From Sphingobacteriales bacterium (GTDB lineage: Bacteria; Bacteroidota; Bacteroidia; Chitinophagales; Chitinophagaceae), in contig JADJGB010000008.1 of NCBI GenBank assembly GCA_016708305.1, positions 2,232,001-2,296,000 on the forward strand: a DNA stretch of 64,000 nucleotides. The letters run 5' to 3'. Made by a program: the position numbers and the translations under genes. Each line of letters opens with the position of its first letter. Position 1 is the stretch's first letter. A model generated the notes under the pieces. That model worked only from the letters and a program-made list of their open reading frames with translations, did no database searches and was not told where the DNA came from. This document shows positions 9,620-19,477 of this stretch, one piece after another.

Positions 9620-10044
9620 AGCTCTTCCACAATTTTTAGGGTGATATAGGTATAAAAAGTAACAGGATTTTTATCGGTGCTTGTCAGGGTGAATTCTTTA
9701 TCAATCAACTCATCGCCTGCTTCAAACCTGAGGGTGTATTTTACTTTTGGCACATTGTCATCTCCTCCGTCTCTCATACGGGAGGCTTTAGTGGTTAAAT
9801 AGAACTGAAATCCTTCCAGATCCTTACATTTTCCAATACATTTCCTTACAATATCGGGCGTGGGGTCAAAGTCCTGAGGTTTGCCATTGAGACTGAGGCC
9901 GTGTATCAGATGGAGTTTCCAGCCTTCGGAAAGTAACTCGGTTTTTGTTGTCAGGTACATTTTTTTATTTTGAAATACTTTTGAAATAAAAAAATCAGGA
10001 CATTCTATTGTGTCTTTTGTTTTAATGGGATTTTGATTTTCCAT
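9616..10044 (-). CDS. Uncharacterised 142-residue protein
   Basis: Intact, with ATG at 10044. No signal peptide or membrane segment is visible, so a cytoplasmic location is likely. The sequence has two cysteines close together (KCIGKCKD) and a beta-rich second half (KVKYTLRFEAGDELIDKEFT). It is translationally coupled to the barrel-like gene at 8351-9619 through a 4-base overlap. I do not recognise the family. Confidence 0.65.
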   Translation of the reverse strand: MENQNPIKTKDTIECPDFFISKVFQNKKMYLTTKTELLSEGWKLHLIHGLSLNGKPQDFDPTPDIVRKCIGKCKDLEGFQFYLTTKASRMRDGGDDNVPKVKYTLRFEAGDELIDKEFTLTSTDKNPVTFYTYITLKIVEEL

Positions 10045-10385
10045 AGCTGTTATGGTTTAAAAATATGATAGTTGCTTTTTTTGTTTGTGTTGTATTATTC
10101 TAATCCTAACCAAACCTATTTTTCACCAATTTTTTGGCGGTTTAATGATTAAATATAACCACTCAAAAAGTGATAATAAATGCTCCCTGTTGAAGGTTTT
10201 AGGCATTGCAGGTGTTTTAATCTATGGGCAATTTACACTAAATTATTGATAATGCGTTGTTATTATTGCCTTCGGATGGTTAGATTTTCGTCGATTTTAA
10301 ACAATATATTGGTTTATAAATTTATGTTATTACCCACATAAACTGGTAGTGCCGATTAGGCTTGTTTTTAATTTGCTGTACGGTT
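10045..10385. other. Intergenic region, no gene seen
   Basis: AT-rich, 341 bases between two minus-strand genes. No reading frame with convincing composition, no tRNA-like fold and no clear terminator was found. It should contain the promoter of the 10044-8351 pair, but I could not pick out a TAnnTTTG element with confidence. Confidence 0.6.
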
Positions 10386-11463
10386 TTATAAATTAACGCC
10401 AAACTTTTCGCTTAAATTTTTCATGTCTTCAATCACTGCCGGTAAAAGAGGGATGCCTTTTTCCCTGCGAATGATTTCCATTTCTCTTTCCGGATCACCG
10501 GGAACCAATACCTTTTGCTGCCCCAATGGTTTTGCATTTTTAAACCCTAATATCCAGTCATCCATATCTTTTTTAAATGCTGCTGACGGCCTGAAAGCAT
10601 CAATGCGCATGGCGCCAAAAAAATGTCCGATTCCTTTACCCGGCTGCTTTTCAGGCATGGGGACATAGGCGGGAAAAGGAGGACCCAGGGTGCATAATTG
10701 GCACCGCTCAATAATGCAGAAAATATATCTACAACAGCCCCCAGTGCATATCCTTTGTGGCTGCCATGCTCTCTGTCGCCCCCAAGAGGCAGCAGCGCTC
10801 CGCCTTTTTTAAGAATGTTGGCATCGGCGCTGGCATTTCCTTCAGCATCCTGTATCCAGCCGATTGGCGCATCTTCATTTTTGCGTTGTAAAATTTCCAG
10901 TTTACCATTGGCTGCGGTTGTTGTTGCAAGGTCGGCAACAAATGGCGGCTGATTTCCGGCCGGAACTGCCACACAGATAGGGTTGGTTCCCAGCATTTTT
11001 TGCACTGAAAAGTGGGTGCCACCAATGGACTGGCATTAGTCATGGAAATACCAATCATGTCATTTTCGATTGCCATCATGGCATGGGCTGCTGCAATTCC
11101 ATAATGGTTACTGTTTTGTACACTTACCCATCCTGTTCCCACATTTTTTGCTTTTTCTTTTGCTATCTCCATAGCAAAAGGGCCTGCCACCAGTCCTAAA
11201 GCGCTGTCTGCATCCACAACGGCGGTCGAAGGCGTTTCATGAATAATTTTAAGATTGGGTGTGGCATTCACACGCTTGGCTTCCCAAAGACGAACATAAC
11301 CACTCAGGCGCGCTATCCCATGAGAATCAATTCCCCGCAAATCTGCGGAGAGTAATACACGGGTGGCAGTAACCGCCTGAGGCTGCGGGCAACCGATTGC
11401 TTCAAAAAATTTTTGCGTGAAATTGTAAAGTTGGCTATAACTATATATTTGTTCCTGCATCAT
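10386..11463 (-). CDS. Ldh family (malate/L-lactate-type) NAD(P)-dependent dehydrogenase (frame broken)
   Basis: About 360 residues of the Ldh_2 (malate/L-lactate/ureidoglycolate dehydrogenase) family, which oxidises 2-hydroxy acids with NAD(P). Family stretches are clear: ADLRGIDSHGIARLSGY, the NSNHYGIAAAHA motif and FVADLATTTAANGKLE, then DREHGSHKGYALG. The frame shifts near 11012 (one T missing; restores TFSVQKMLGTNP) and near 10682 (one C missing; restores the APWVPPFPAYVP junction). Two ATG codons lie at 11463 and 11460; a promoter-like TTTCTTTG stops 4 bases before the first. The exact substrate cannot be told from sequence. Confidence 0.85.
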
Positions 11464-11937
11464 AGCGCAAAGAAACAACAAAGCGGAGGTATTTAAAACA
11501 CAGAAAACAAAAAAAATGGTTCTATAACGTTTTGTATGGACTAAGGCACTTTTTGTTGTCTTACTTTTTTGTCTTCAATGATGAGATTTCGTTGCATCGT
11601 TGAACAAATTTCTAGTATTTTCTTTATTATTTACATTCTTAAAGTTTATAACAGAACAATTTTAAAAAAAGTACACTTCAATAAACGGACATTTTTCAAT
11701 TAAAAAGCCGCATCGTCTTTTTCAATTTTATCCAAAAAGCACCCGGTATCCTTGACATAGACAGACATCTTTGAGTGGTTCAAAAGAGCTGCAACAAAAA
11801 ATTAACGGTGGGGTGCTGTTAAAGAACTTATTATTTATTGTTCTGAACTTTCAATAATTTAATTTTACAATGCCGAAATAAGCGGAAGCAGGCGCTGCTG
11901 AAGACCAACCTGCCAGGGAATAATTCCGGCGGCTGAC
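11464..11937. other. Intergenic region downstream of the IS110-type element, no gene seen
   Basis: About 470 bases, AT-rich, between the dehydrogenase start and the structured region next to the IS110-type transposase. No convincing coding frame is present. One end of the insertion element must lie in or near its right part (about 11.8-11.94 kb), but I could not locate terminal repeats. Confidence 0.5.
11468..11475 (-). promoter_or_regulatory. Promoter-like -7 element 4 bases before the dehydrogenase start
   Basis: Read on the minus strand, TTTCTTTG (one mismatch to TAnnTTTG) is followed by CGCT and then ATG at 11463. TTTT lies 19 bases upstream (11498-11495), the spacing expected for a Bacteroidota -33 element. 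If used, the mRNA would start at or next to the AUG. Confidence 0.4.
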
Positions 11938-11992
11938 GAAGTAATTTCGTTGAAGGGATAGGAGCCTTTCTTATCCCTTTTATCATTACTTC
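11938..11992 (-). ncRNA. Structured RNA candidate, putative IS110/IS1111 bridge (seek) RNA
   Basis: Downstream of the transposase on its own strand lies a nested hairpin: GAAGTAAT (11992-11985) pairs with ATTACTTC (11945-11938), and inside it AAGGGATA (11979-11972) pairs with TATCCCTT (11960-11953) around an 11-base loop. Both stems are perfect. IS110-family elements encode a structured bridge/seek RNA in a noncoding end; in the IS1111 branch it lies downstream of the transposase gene, as here. Further weak pairing lies at about 11900-11930. The hairpin is directly visible; its role is inferred from family knowledge. A simple terminator is less likely because no T-run follows on the minus strand. 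Confidence 0.45.
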
Positions 11993-12017
11993 AGAAGCCC
12001 AATGCCTCAAAAAACTT

Positions 12018-13094
12018 TTACACCACTATATTGGTTACGTACTCCTTTTGATTCTTCAACACATAGTTTATCCTTGATAACACATGTTTGGCGATACGTA
12101 TAATAGCCTTGTTTTTATTCATCCGCCTGCAATAGTGCTTATACTTTATCAACAATGCCGGATCTTTTCTTATAACACTCCAACTGCTTTCTACTAACGC
12201 CGCTCGCAGGTACTGATTGCTGCGTTTGGTTATGCCTTTGGATATCCGCGTTTCCCCGCTATCACTGGTATCAGGAATTAAACCTACATAGCTACACAGC
12301 TGGTCAAAATGTTTAAAACGATGTATATCCTGTAATTCCATTAGTATAATAGCAGCATTAATTTCTCCAATGCCCGGAACGCTTCTTAACAAAGTAATCT
12401 GCTTTTCATATGCTGGCTCTTTACACAGTTTACGGATAGCACGAGTAGCCGCTAATAGCAAATCCCTTGTTTGCTGATAATCCCTGATGTACAGTTTCAG
12501 CGTTGTTTTTAATGTTTCACTGTCGCCACAATCTAAAGATTCTAGCTGCTGAATGAAGTTTTTACTCCAATACTGACCTGCTTCATAACCCAGTGGCAAG
12601 GTCAATCCGCTAAAATGCAATAACTGCCATATACGATTCTTACACCGCGTTTGATTACTGACTATTCTTCCTCTGGCCCTGATCAGCGAACGGCTATGCT
12701 CCCATTGTAATTCCGGGATATAAACACTTTTTGCTTTTTTAGTCTGCAGGTGCTCACATAATTTACGGGCATCTATTTTATCGTTCTTCTGCCGCTTTTC
12801 TTTATTACTGGTAGCCACGTCTGCTGCATTGACCACCAGACAGTTTATACCCTTTTCTGTTAACCATCGTTGCGCGCTAAAACCGCTAAAACCCGCTTCG
12901 TAACATATCCTAAAATCAGCAGCAGGATATTTTCGGCTTAAATGCTTATATAAAAGAGCTACATCAGCATTTTGTGAAAAGTCTTCTAATTCAAATTCGC
13001 CATCCTGAACATTCACACGCCAGTTTTTTTTAGGAACATCAATACCACAAAAAAGCGTGATACCGCTAAAATCTAATTTCTTAACTTGTGCCAT
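12018..13094 (-). CDS. IS110 family transposase (DEDD)
   Basis: Intact, 358 residues, a normal length. The N-terminal RuvC-like domain shows acidic residues in family context: D19 (FCGIDVPKKNW), E66 (CYEAGFSGFSA), D105 and D108 (KNDKIDARKL). The C-terminal Transposase_20 region has the helix-hairpin-helix LLRSVPGIGEINAAIILMEL, and S292 in GITKRSNQYLRAAL is the likely catalytic serine. The protein recombines DNA guided by an element-encoded RNA. Its intact frame in an error-prone sequence is worth noting. It stands between the dehydrogenase and a repeat-rich gap. Confidence 0.92.
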   Translation of the reverse strand: MAQVKKLDFSGITLFCGIDVPKKNWRVNVQDGEFELEDFSQNADVALLYKHLSRKYPAADFRICYEAGFSGFSAQRWLTEKGINCLVVNAADVATSNKEKRQKNDKIDARKLCEHLQTKKAKSVYIPELQWEHSRSLIRARGRIVSNQTRCKNRIWQLLHFSGLTLPLGYEAGQYWSKNFIQQLESLDCGDSETLKTTLKLYIRDYQQTRDLLLAATRAIRKLCKEPAYEKQITLLRSVPGIGEINAAIILMELQDIHRFKHFDQLCSYVGLIPDTSDSGETRISKGITKRSNQYLRAALVESSWSVIRKDPALLIKYKHYCRRMNKNKAIIRIAKHVLSRINYVLKNQKEYVTNIVV

Positions 13095-13293
13095 GGACTT
13101 CTGTTTTTAAAGTGATTGAATAGTTTGTTCAACCTCAATTTACACTTTTACTGAACCCATTCTCATACATGAGACCTTGATACAAAAAAGTAACAAAAAA
13201 ATCAAGGCTTTGAAAAAATTTGCTAAAAATGATCTTTCGCACCTAAACCTGCCGAACTTTCCCACCGTCATTTCATCCTCCCCACCGTCATTT

Positions 13294-13452
13294 CGCAGCG
13301 CAGCGGAGAAATCTTGCTGTTTTGAAAACATGGAGATTTTTCACTACGCTTCGCTCCGTTCAAAATGACGGTGAAAAAGGAACTCCGCCCAAAATGACGG
13401 AATGAAAAATCATTTTTTTAATGCATTTTTTTCAAGGCCATTGTCGCAATGC
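13294..13452 (+). repeat. Intergenic repeat, copy 1
   Basis: About 159 bases, near-identical to 13541-13697. It begins CGCAGCGCAGCGGAGAAATC, holds an internal ACTACGCTTCGCTCCGTTC segment and ends AAGGCCATTGTCGCAATGC. The style matches the dispersed extragenic repeats common in this phylum. The two copies are offset by 245-247 bases. Confidence 0.8.
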
Positions 13453-13471
13453 GCAACAACGCCTCTCCCAG

Positions 13472-13491
13472 CCCTCTCCTCACGGAGAGGG
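13472..13491. other. Perfect hairpin between the two repeat copies
   Basis: CCCTCTCC and GGAGAGGG form an 8-bp perfect stem with a TCAC loop. No T-run follows on either strand, so it is not a standard terminator. Hairpins of this composition are scattered in intergenic DNA of the phylum. Confidence 0.55.
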
Positions 13492-13540
13492 AGTAAGATT
13501 CGTAATATGTTTCAGATAAAGCGGTAAAGGAGATAAAAAG

Positions 13541-13697
13541 CGCAGCGCAGCGGAGAAATCTTACTGTTTTGAAAACATGGAGATTTTTCACTACGCTTCG
13601 CTCCGTTCAAAATGACGGTGAAAAAGGAACTCCGCCCAAAATGATGGAATGATAAATTATTTTTTTCGCAATTTATTCAAGGCCATTGTCGCAATGC
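13541..13697 (+). repeat. Intergenic repeat, copy 2
   Basis: Second copy of the repeat at 13294-13452, differing at only a few positions (for example CTTACTG for CTTGCTG, and GATGG for GACGG). The remaining gap bases between 13095 and 13767 contain no gene that I can support. Confidence 0.8.
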
Positions 13698-13767
13698 CCA
13701 AAAATTCCCAACCCAAACTATTCGTCATAGAACCAAAAAAATGATAAACAGTTGTTTTTTGTTTAAA

Positions 13768-15643
13768 TCATTCCATCAACTCACTCAGTTCCAGCCACTT
13801 CAGTTCTTTCTCGTCGAGAATTTCTGTCAGTTCGGCAATTCGTTCAGATAGTTTTCGAAGTTGTTCAAATGGTAATGAAGCATCATTCAGTTGAGTGGTA
13901 ATGCTTTTCTTTTCCTTTGTCAATGTTTCGATTTCTTTCTCCAACAATTCAAATTCACGTTTGTCCTTAAAAGAAACTCTTTTATCTGTTGACTTTTTAG
14001 GTATGAGGTTGGTTTTGTTTGTTTTTTCGGAGGTTGTATTTTCTACTTCTTTATCTGCCTTTTGTTCCAGTCGGTATTGGGTGTAGTTTCCGGGAAAATC
14101 TCTGATGATACCCTCGCCTTCAAAAACGAAAAGATGATCTACTAATTTGTCCATAAAATATCTGTCGTGTGAAACAATAATCAGGCATCCGGGGAACTCG
14201 CCAAGAAAATTTTCCAGTACCTGCAAGGTAGGTAAATCCAGGTCGTTGGTAGGCTCGTCCAAAATTAAAAAATTGGGATTGCGAAAAAGAATAGAAAGCA
14301 GGTGTAATCTGCGTTTTTCGCCACCGCTCAGGCTTGCAATATAACTGTATTGTTTTTCGGGGTCGAAGAGAAACAATTGAAGAAATTGGGCTGCCGAAAT
14401 CATTCCCCCCTTTGCCAGAGGAAAATTCTCGGCTATGTTTTTTACAAATTCTATTACTCTCAGGTTTTCTTTTATTTCCAATCCGGCCTGAGAATAGTTG
14501 CCAAAAATTACCGTATCGCCAATATTGATTTTCCCGCTGTCGGCCGGTTCTTTTCCTTGCAAAATATTTATAAAAGTAGATTTGCCGGTGCCGTTTTTGC
14601 CAATAATTCCTATCCGTTCTCCTTTTTAAAGGTATAATCAAATCCTTGTAATATTTTTTGCTACCAAAGTTTTTATACACCTTCTTCATTTCAACCACCT
14701 TGCCGCCTAATCGGCTCATCTTCATCTGCAGTTGCACCTGAGCGTCTTCCATTCTCATCCCGGCTGTTTTTTCTATATCATAAAAAGCATCCTGCCTGCT
14801 TTTCGATTTGGTGGTTCGGGCCTTAGGTTGCTTACGCATCCATTCCAGTTCACGTCTGTATAGGTTTCGGGCTTTGTCAATGGTGGCAGTTGTGCTTTCT
14901 ATTCGTGCTGCCTTTTTCTCTAAATAGTTTTCATAATCTCCTTTATGAAAATATAATTTACCCTCTTCCATTTCCCAGATTTCGTTGCACACATTATCCA
15001 TAAAGTACCGGTCGTGGCTCACCAGCATGAGGGTTATATTTTCTTTGTTAAGATAATGCTCTAACCATTCCACCATTTCCACATCCAGATGATTGGTGGG
15101 TTCATCCATGAGCAGCAATACGTGTTTGTGTTCAAATCCAATATCAATAAGGGTTCTGGCTAATGCTACTCTTTTTTTCTGTCCGCCGCTGAGTGTGCTC
15201 ACTGTTTGGTCAAGATGGTGAACATTCAGCCTGCCGAGAATCTGTTTCACTTTCGATTCGAAATTCCAGGCATCGAGTTCATCCATTTTTAATAAAGACT
15301 CCTGGATTTTTTCGGTATTGTTTTTTTCTAAGGCTGATTCATATTCTTTTATAGCATTTATTACCGGATTATTATAAAAGAAGATATTGTCAGCGATTGT
15401 ATTTTCCTCTATAAGTTCAGGTTCTTGTTCAAAGAGCACCACATCCACCTCCTTATTTACCCATAATTTCCCTTCGTCAGCGGTTTCTTTATTGGATAGT
15501 ATTTTCATCAAGGTAGATTTACCGGTGCCGTTTCGGGCCACAACAGCAATCTTATCGCCTTCTTCAATGTTGAATGAAATGTTTTGGAACAATGGCTGAA
15601 TACCATAGCTTTTTGTAAGTCCCTCTGCCGATATGTAGTGCAT
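13768..15643 (-). CDS. ABC-F family ATP-binding protein (Uup-like; frame broken)
   Basis: About 625 residues with two ABC ATPase domains in tandem and no membrane segment, as in ABC-F proteins that act on ribosomes. Domain 1: Walker A as ARNGTGKST (residue 36 is Ala where Gly is usual), signature LSGGQKKRVALARTL, Walker B LLLMDEPTNHLD. A linker rich in Lys/Arg follows. Domain 2: GKNGTGKST, LSGGEKRRLHLL, FLILDEPTNDLD. The C-terminus is a coiled coil of the Uup kind. The frame breaks twice at about 14630-14660 in A/G runs. Start ATG at 15643, directly after a promoter-like TAAATTTG. Confidence 0.9.
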
Positions 15644-15647
15644 TGCG

Positions 15648-15655
15648 CAAATTTA
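15648..15655 (-). promoter_or_regulatory. -7 element TAAATTTG 4 bases before the ABC-F start
   Basis: On the minus strand TAAATTTG is followed by CGCA and ATG at 15643. TTTT lies exactly 19 bases upstream (15678-15675). This fits a Bacteroidota promoter whose transcript would be leaderless or nearly so. Confidence 0.55.
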
Positions 15656-15704
15656 GAATTTGCACAGCGAATGAAAAAGTTTAAATTAAGCACAAGAACT
15701 AATT

Positions 15705-17327
15705 AGAGTTTGTCTATAAATGATAAATTATTGACAGTCAGTATATTGTGGCATAATTATTGTGATTTGAGAGGGTATGAAAATGAATTTGTTCGAGCCG
15801 CTGCGTTTAAAGTTTGAGAAGCCTGATTGGGCCAGAAACCCCGAGTTTGGGCTATTGGATACCGTGTTAGAGCGGCATCCGGAGTTGATCAAAATAGCAG
15901 AAGCAGATGTGCTTCGGGGTTGTTTGCAAAGTGAATTTGGCCGTCAGGATATGCCCAGTGTAGAGCAGATTGTTCGTGCAGCGATCTATAAAGAGATGAA
16001 GGGTTGGATTACCTGGGAGTTGGAATATGCTCAAAGCGACTCCCGTATTTGTGAGCAGTTTGTAAAGCTTGATAACCGCCACCCGTTTAGCTTTCAGGTA
16101 TTCCAGAAATATATTTCAAAGATAAGTGAAGACAGCCTGCAACAGATATTGGTATCATTGAACAAGATAGCTATCAGCGAAGGATTGGAAGATATTAAAC
16201 AGCTACGCCGGATAGCACCGTTGTTGAAACAAACATACATTACCCCACTAATAACTCGTTGGTCTGGGACTGTATCAAAGAAAGCCACCGGCTGCTCTCA
16301 CAGTTAGCAGAAGAAGTGAAAGATTTGGATTACAGAGATTATACCAAAGATGCGAAAAGAACATTTTTCAAGATTAACATCACCAGGAATGGAGATAAGC
16401 GTATAGACCTGTTCAACAAGCAATTAATAACATTCACAAAATGTATTAATCAGGTGGCTAACGCGGTAAAAAAAGCCATGTTATAGTATGAACGCCTTCT
16501 TCATAACAGGGGATTGGAAAATCTGTTGCCGCTGATGGAAAAAGTGTATGATATTACCTGGCGCAAACAGATAAATGGAGAGACGGTGTCCAATGATGAA
16601 AAAATATTTTCTATCTATGAGCAGCATACTGACATTATAGTAAAGGTCAAAGGGAAGTTCAGTTTGGTCACAAGATAAACCTGACAAGCGGCAAAAGCAG
16701 TTTGATATTGAGTTGTGAGGTATTGAAGGGCAATCCATCCGATAGCACACTGTATCAAAGCACCATCAATAAAATAGAGAGTGATTATCAAATCGTACCC
16801 CGTGATAGCGTAACCGATGGTGGGTATGCCTCCAAAGACAATGCGGAATATGCGCAAGGAAAAGGAATCGTAAATATTGTTTTCAATAAGATCGTAGGCA
16901 GCCTGAAAAATGTGGTGAGTTCCAAAAATATGGAAACCCGTTTGAAGAAATGGCGCAGGGGAATAGAAGCGGTGATTTCAAATTTGAAAAGAGGCTGCCG
17001 GTTATTCAGGTGCAACTGGAAGGGAGAAGCACATTTTAAGCAAAAGGTATTATGGAGCGTGATCGCCTACAATATCCGGGTGATGACAGCCGCAGTGGTG
17101 GCTCAGCTATAAAAGGTATATCGGACTATAAGCTAAAAATGCCAAGATGCAAGGCGGAGCTATGCGCTGAAAGTGCCGAAAATGCTGCCTTTGAGCCATT
17201 TTTACCTGAAAAAAATACTCAACGATGAAAGGGAGATCGTTATCGACTAAATGAAGACCGGAAAATAGAACGAATATTAATATATACTAATGCGTTTTAG
17301 AAATCGCTTACTTTATGGACAGACACT
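15705..17327 (+). mobile_element. ISNCY-like insertion sequence, 1,623 bp, with terminal inverted repeats
   Basis: The left end AGAGTTTGTCTATAAA (15705-15720) and the reverse complement of the right end (17312-17327), AGTGTCTGTCCATAAA, match at 13 of 16 positions. AATT lies immediately outside both ends (15701-15704 and 17328-17331), which fits a 4-bp target duplication; because AATT is a palindrome, the exact edge is ambiguous. The element carries one broken transposase gene. It sits between the ABC-F gene promoter region and a histidine kinase gene and does not appear to interrupt a coding region. Confidence 0.8.
15777..17112 (+). pseudogene. ISNCY-like DDE transposase (two frameshifts and a stop)
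   Basis: About 445 codons. The N-terminal region (MNLFEPLRLKFEKPDWARNP) leads into the first catalytic Asp in LRTDSTVVETNIHYPT, seen after restoring one base near 16208. The second Asp is in VTDGGYASKDNAEYAQ and the Glu in RRGIEAVISNLKRGCRL, followed by HFKQKVLWSVIAYN. The frame also breaks near 16645, and an in-frame TAG lies at 16482-16484. Two indels could be the general consensus error of this sequence; the TAG needs another explanation, so the gene may be truly inactive. The family call rests on recalled motif style. Confidence 0.75.
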
Positions 17328-17561
17328 AATTAGCTTAAAATTTAAGGGAATAATATTTATTTCTAATTTGATAAAAATGGGCAGGAAACTCCTGAAGTAT
17401 AATTGAAAATTTTAGTGATTGGTTAAAAACTTTAATTAATATTTTATTATATTGCATGTATTATAATTTTTCAGGCCGAAAGGCTCTCTGGCAAATTTTT
17501 AGTAATATTGTTGGCTGTGGGGGTAAACATATTGTTGGATGAAGATATTTCAAACTAAATC

Positions 17562-19477
17562 ATGATCATTGCAGTAAGAAAAATATCGTTATTTATTTCT
17601 TTTTTTGTAATGATGCTTTGCGTTGTTTCAAATCCAAACGTTTATTCTCAAACTTTAACTGATTCGACTGGGATCAATTTTTTGCTTAGACTGCCTGACA
17701 GTAAAGCTAAAGTGGATTCAATTATCGCATATACATCCCGTCATCGAAAAGAAGGCAGCGCCGAAGTGCTTTTTGATGAAGCCTTCAGATTAGTGGATTT
17801 GCTGCCTTATAATGAGGTAAGGGCAATATTGCTGGATATTTATGGCGTGTTTAAGCGCGATTTTTCAAAATATTCGGATGCACTGGAATTGCATAAAAAA
17901 AGCCTGGAACTGGCCAAAAAAAACAATGATGTCAAAACAGAAATATACGCCCTTAATAATATGGGGGTGGTTTACCGCCGTTTGGACGAAAATACCACCG
18001 CTTTAAATTATCATTTTCAGGCTTTAAAATTAGCAGAAAAAGTTAAGGATGATTATAGCGCCAGTGTATCGCTCAACAGTATCGGTAATATTCATATTGC
18101 ATTAGGTAATTATGCGGATGCTATTAAATATTTTGAGCAATGCCTCCCACTAGCTAATAAGGCAAATAATAATCTGGGAATAGCCATGAACCTCAATAAT
18201 ATTGGGGAGGCTTATGAGAGCCTGGGTATTTTGGATTCGGCAGAATCGTATTATCAAAAGTCATTGGGTTATAATGAACAGATTAGGAGCCTGAAGGGGA
18301 TTGCGATTTCTTACAATTCGCTGGGAAATATTAGCAGGATGCAAAAGAAATTTGGCGAAGCGGTGGACCTGTATAAAAAGGCATTGAATATCAATAAAGA
18401 GATTGGCGATATGATATATACTTCCATCAGCTACAACAGGCTGGGAGAGGTATATTTTCTGCAAAATAGACTTCAGGATGCTGAAATAATGTTTCGTAAA
18501 GGGCTGGAATTAGCAAATGAAATCGGTTCAAAATCAGAGGCAAAGACGGCTTATGAAGGATTAATGAAGGTAAATGAGAGAAAAGGGAATCTTTTACAGG
18601 CGCTGACGTATAGTAAACTTTTTAAACTTTATGGGGATAGTCTGGCTTTGGAGAACAATAATCGTTATGTGCGGCAGATGGAGGCTATATATCAAAATGA
18701 AAAGGAGCAAAATAGAATTACTTTTTTAGAAACAAAGCGCAGAAAAGACTGGATTATTATTTTAGGAGCCATTGTATTAATTGTTCTGTTGCTAACGTCC
18801 GGCGTTCTTTATTATCTCAGAAGAAGATTGATTGAGCGTAATCAGGTGCTTCAAAGAGAGTTGGAAATTCGCTCCCAAATTGCTACAGACCTGCATGATG
18901 ATATGGGCTCCACACTTAGCAGCATCCATATTTTCAGTGAGCTTTTGCGAAAATCGGCGAAGTGTCGGAAGATTTGCTCAATAAGATAGAAGCCAATGCC
19001 AAAGACACGCTGGAAGCCTTGGATGATATCATCTGGCTGGTAAAACCTTCCAATGACAAATTCAGCAATTTGGGCTCACATATTAACGAATATGCCATTC
19101 CTTTGTTCGAATCAAAAGAAATTGATTTTAATGTTAATTTCCCTGATTCAATTGGCGAACTGCCATTGCCTATGGAAGTGAGAAGGAACATATTTTTAAT
19201 ATTAAAAGAATCTGTTAGCAATCTTATCAAATATTCTAAGTGTACCAAGGCAGGAATTAATGCTGAAATAGTTGATAATAATATTTTATTTGAAATCACG
19301 GATAACGGTATTGGTTTCAACCCGGAAATGACAACCAATCGTAACGGCCTCAAAAACATGAGAGCGCGTGCAACCCGCATTGAGGCTGCTTTTAACATAA
19401 TTTCATCGCCTGGCAATGGTACAAAAATAAGGCTTGAGGTTCCGATAAAGGACGCTAAATTATTTGGCGGTAGTTGA
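17562..19477 (+). CDS. TPR-repeat sensor histidine kinase (HisKA_3 type; frame broken)
   Basis: About 640 residues. A signal peptide (residues 1-30, ending VYSQ) leads to six or seven periplasmic tetratricopeptide repeats at about residues 80-360. A coiled segment, one transmembrane helix (WIIILGAIVLIVLLLTSGVL) and a cytoplasmic kinase core follow. The phospho-acceptor His is in ATDLHDDMGSTLSS, and the ATPase boxes are DNGIGF and NGLKNMRARA. One G is missing near 18960; restoring it joins LLRKSA to EVSEDLLNKIEA. The family normally pairs with LuxR-type response regulators, but none is adjacent. The signal sensed is unknown. Confidence 0.88.

Noticed and set aside
11953..11979. Inner hairpin near the IS110-type gene as an ordinary terminator
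   Set aside because: No T-run follows on the transposase strand, and it is nested in a second perfect stem; a structured RNA fits better.
13177..13368. Small frames over the repeat block at 13.2-13.4 kb
   Set aside because: They arise from the repeat sequence itself and have no recognisable protein features.
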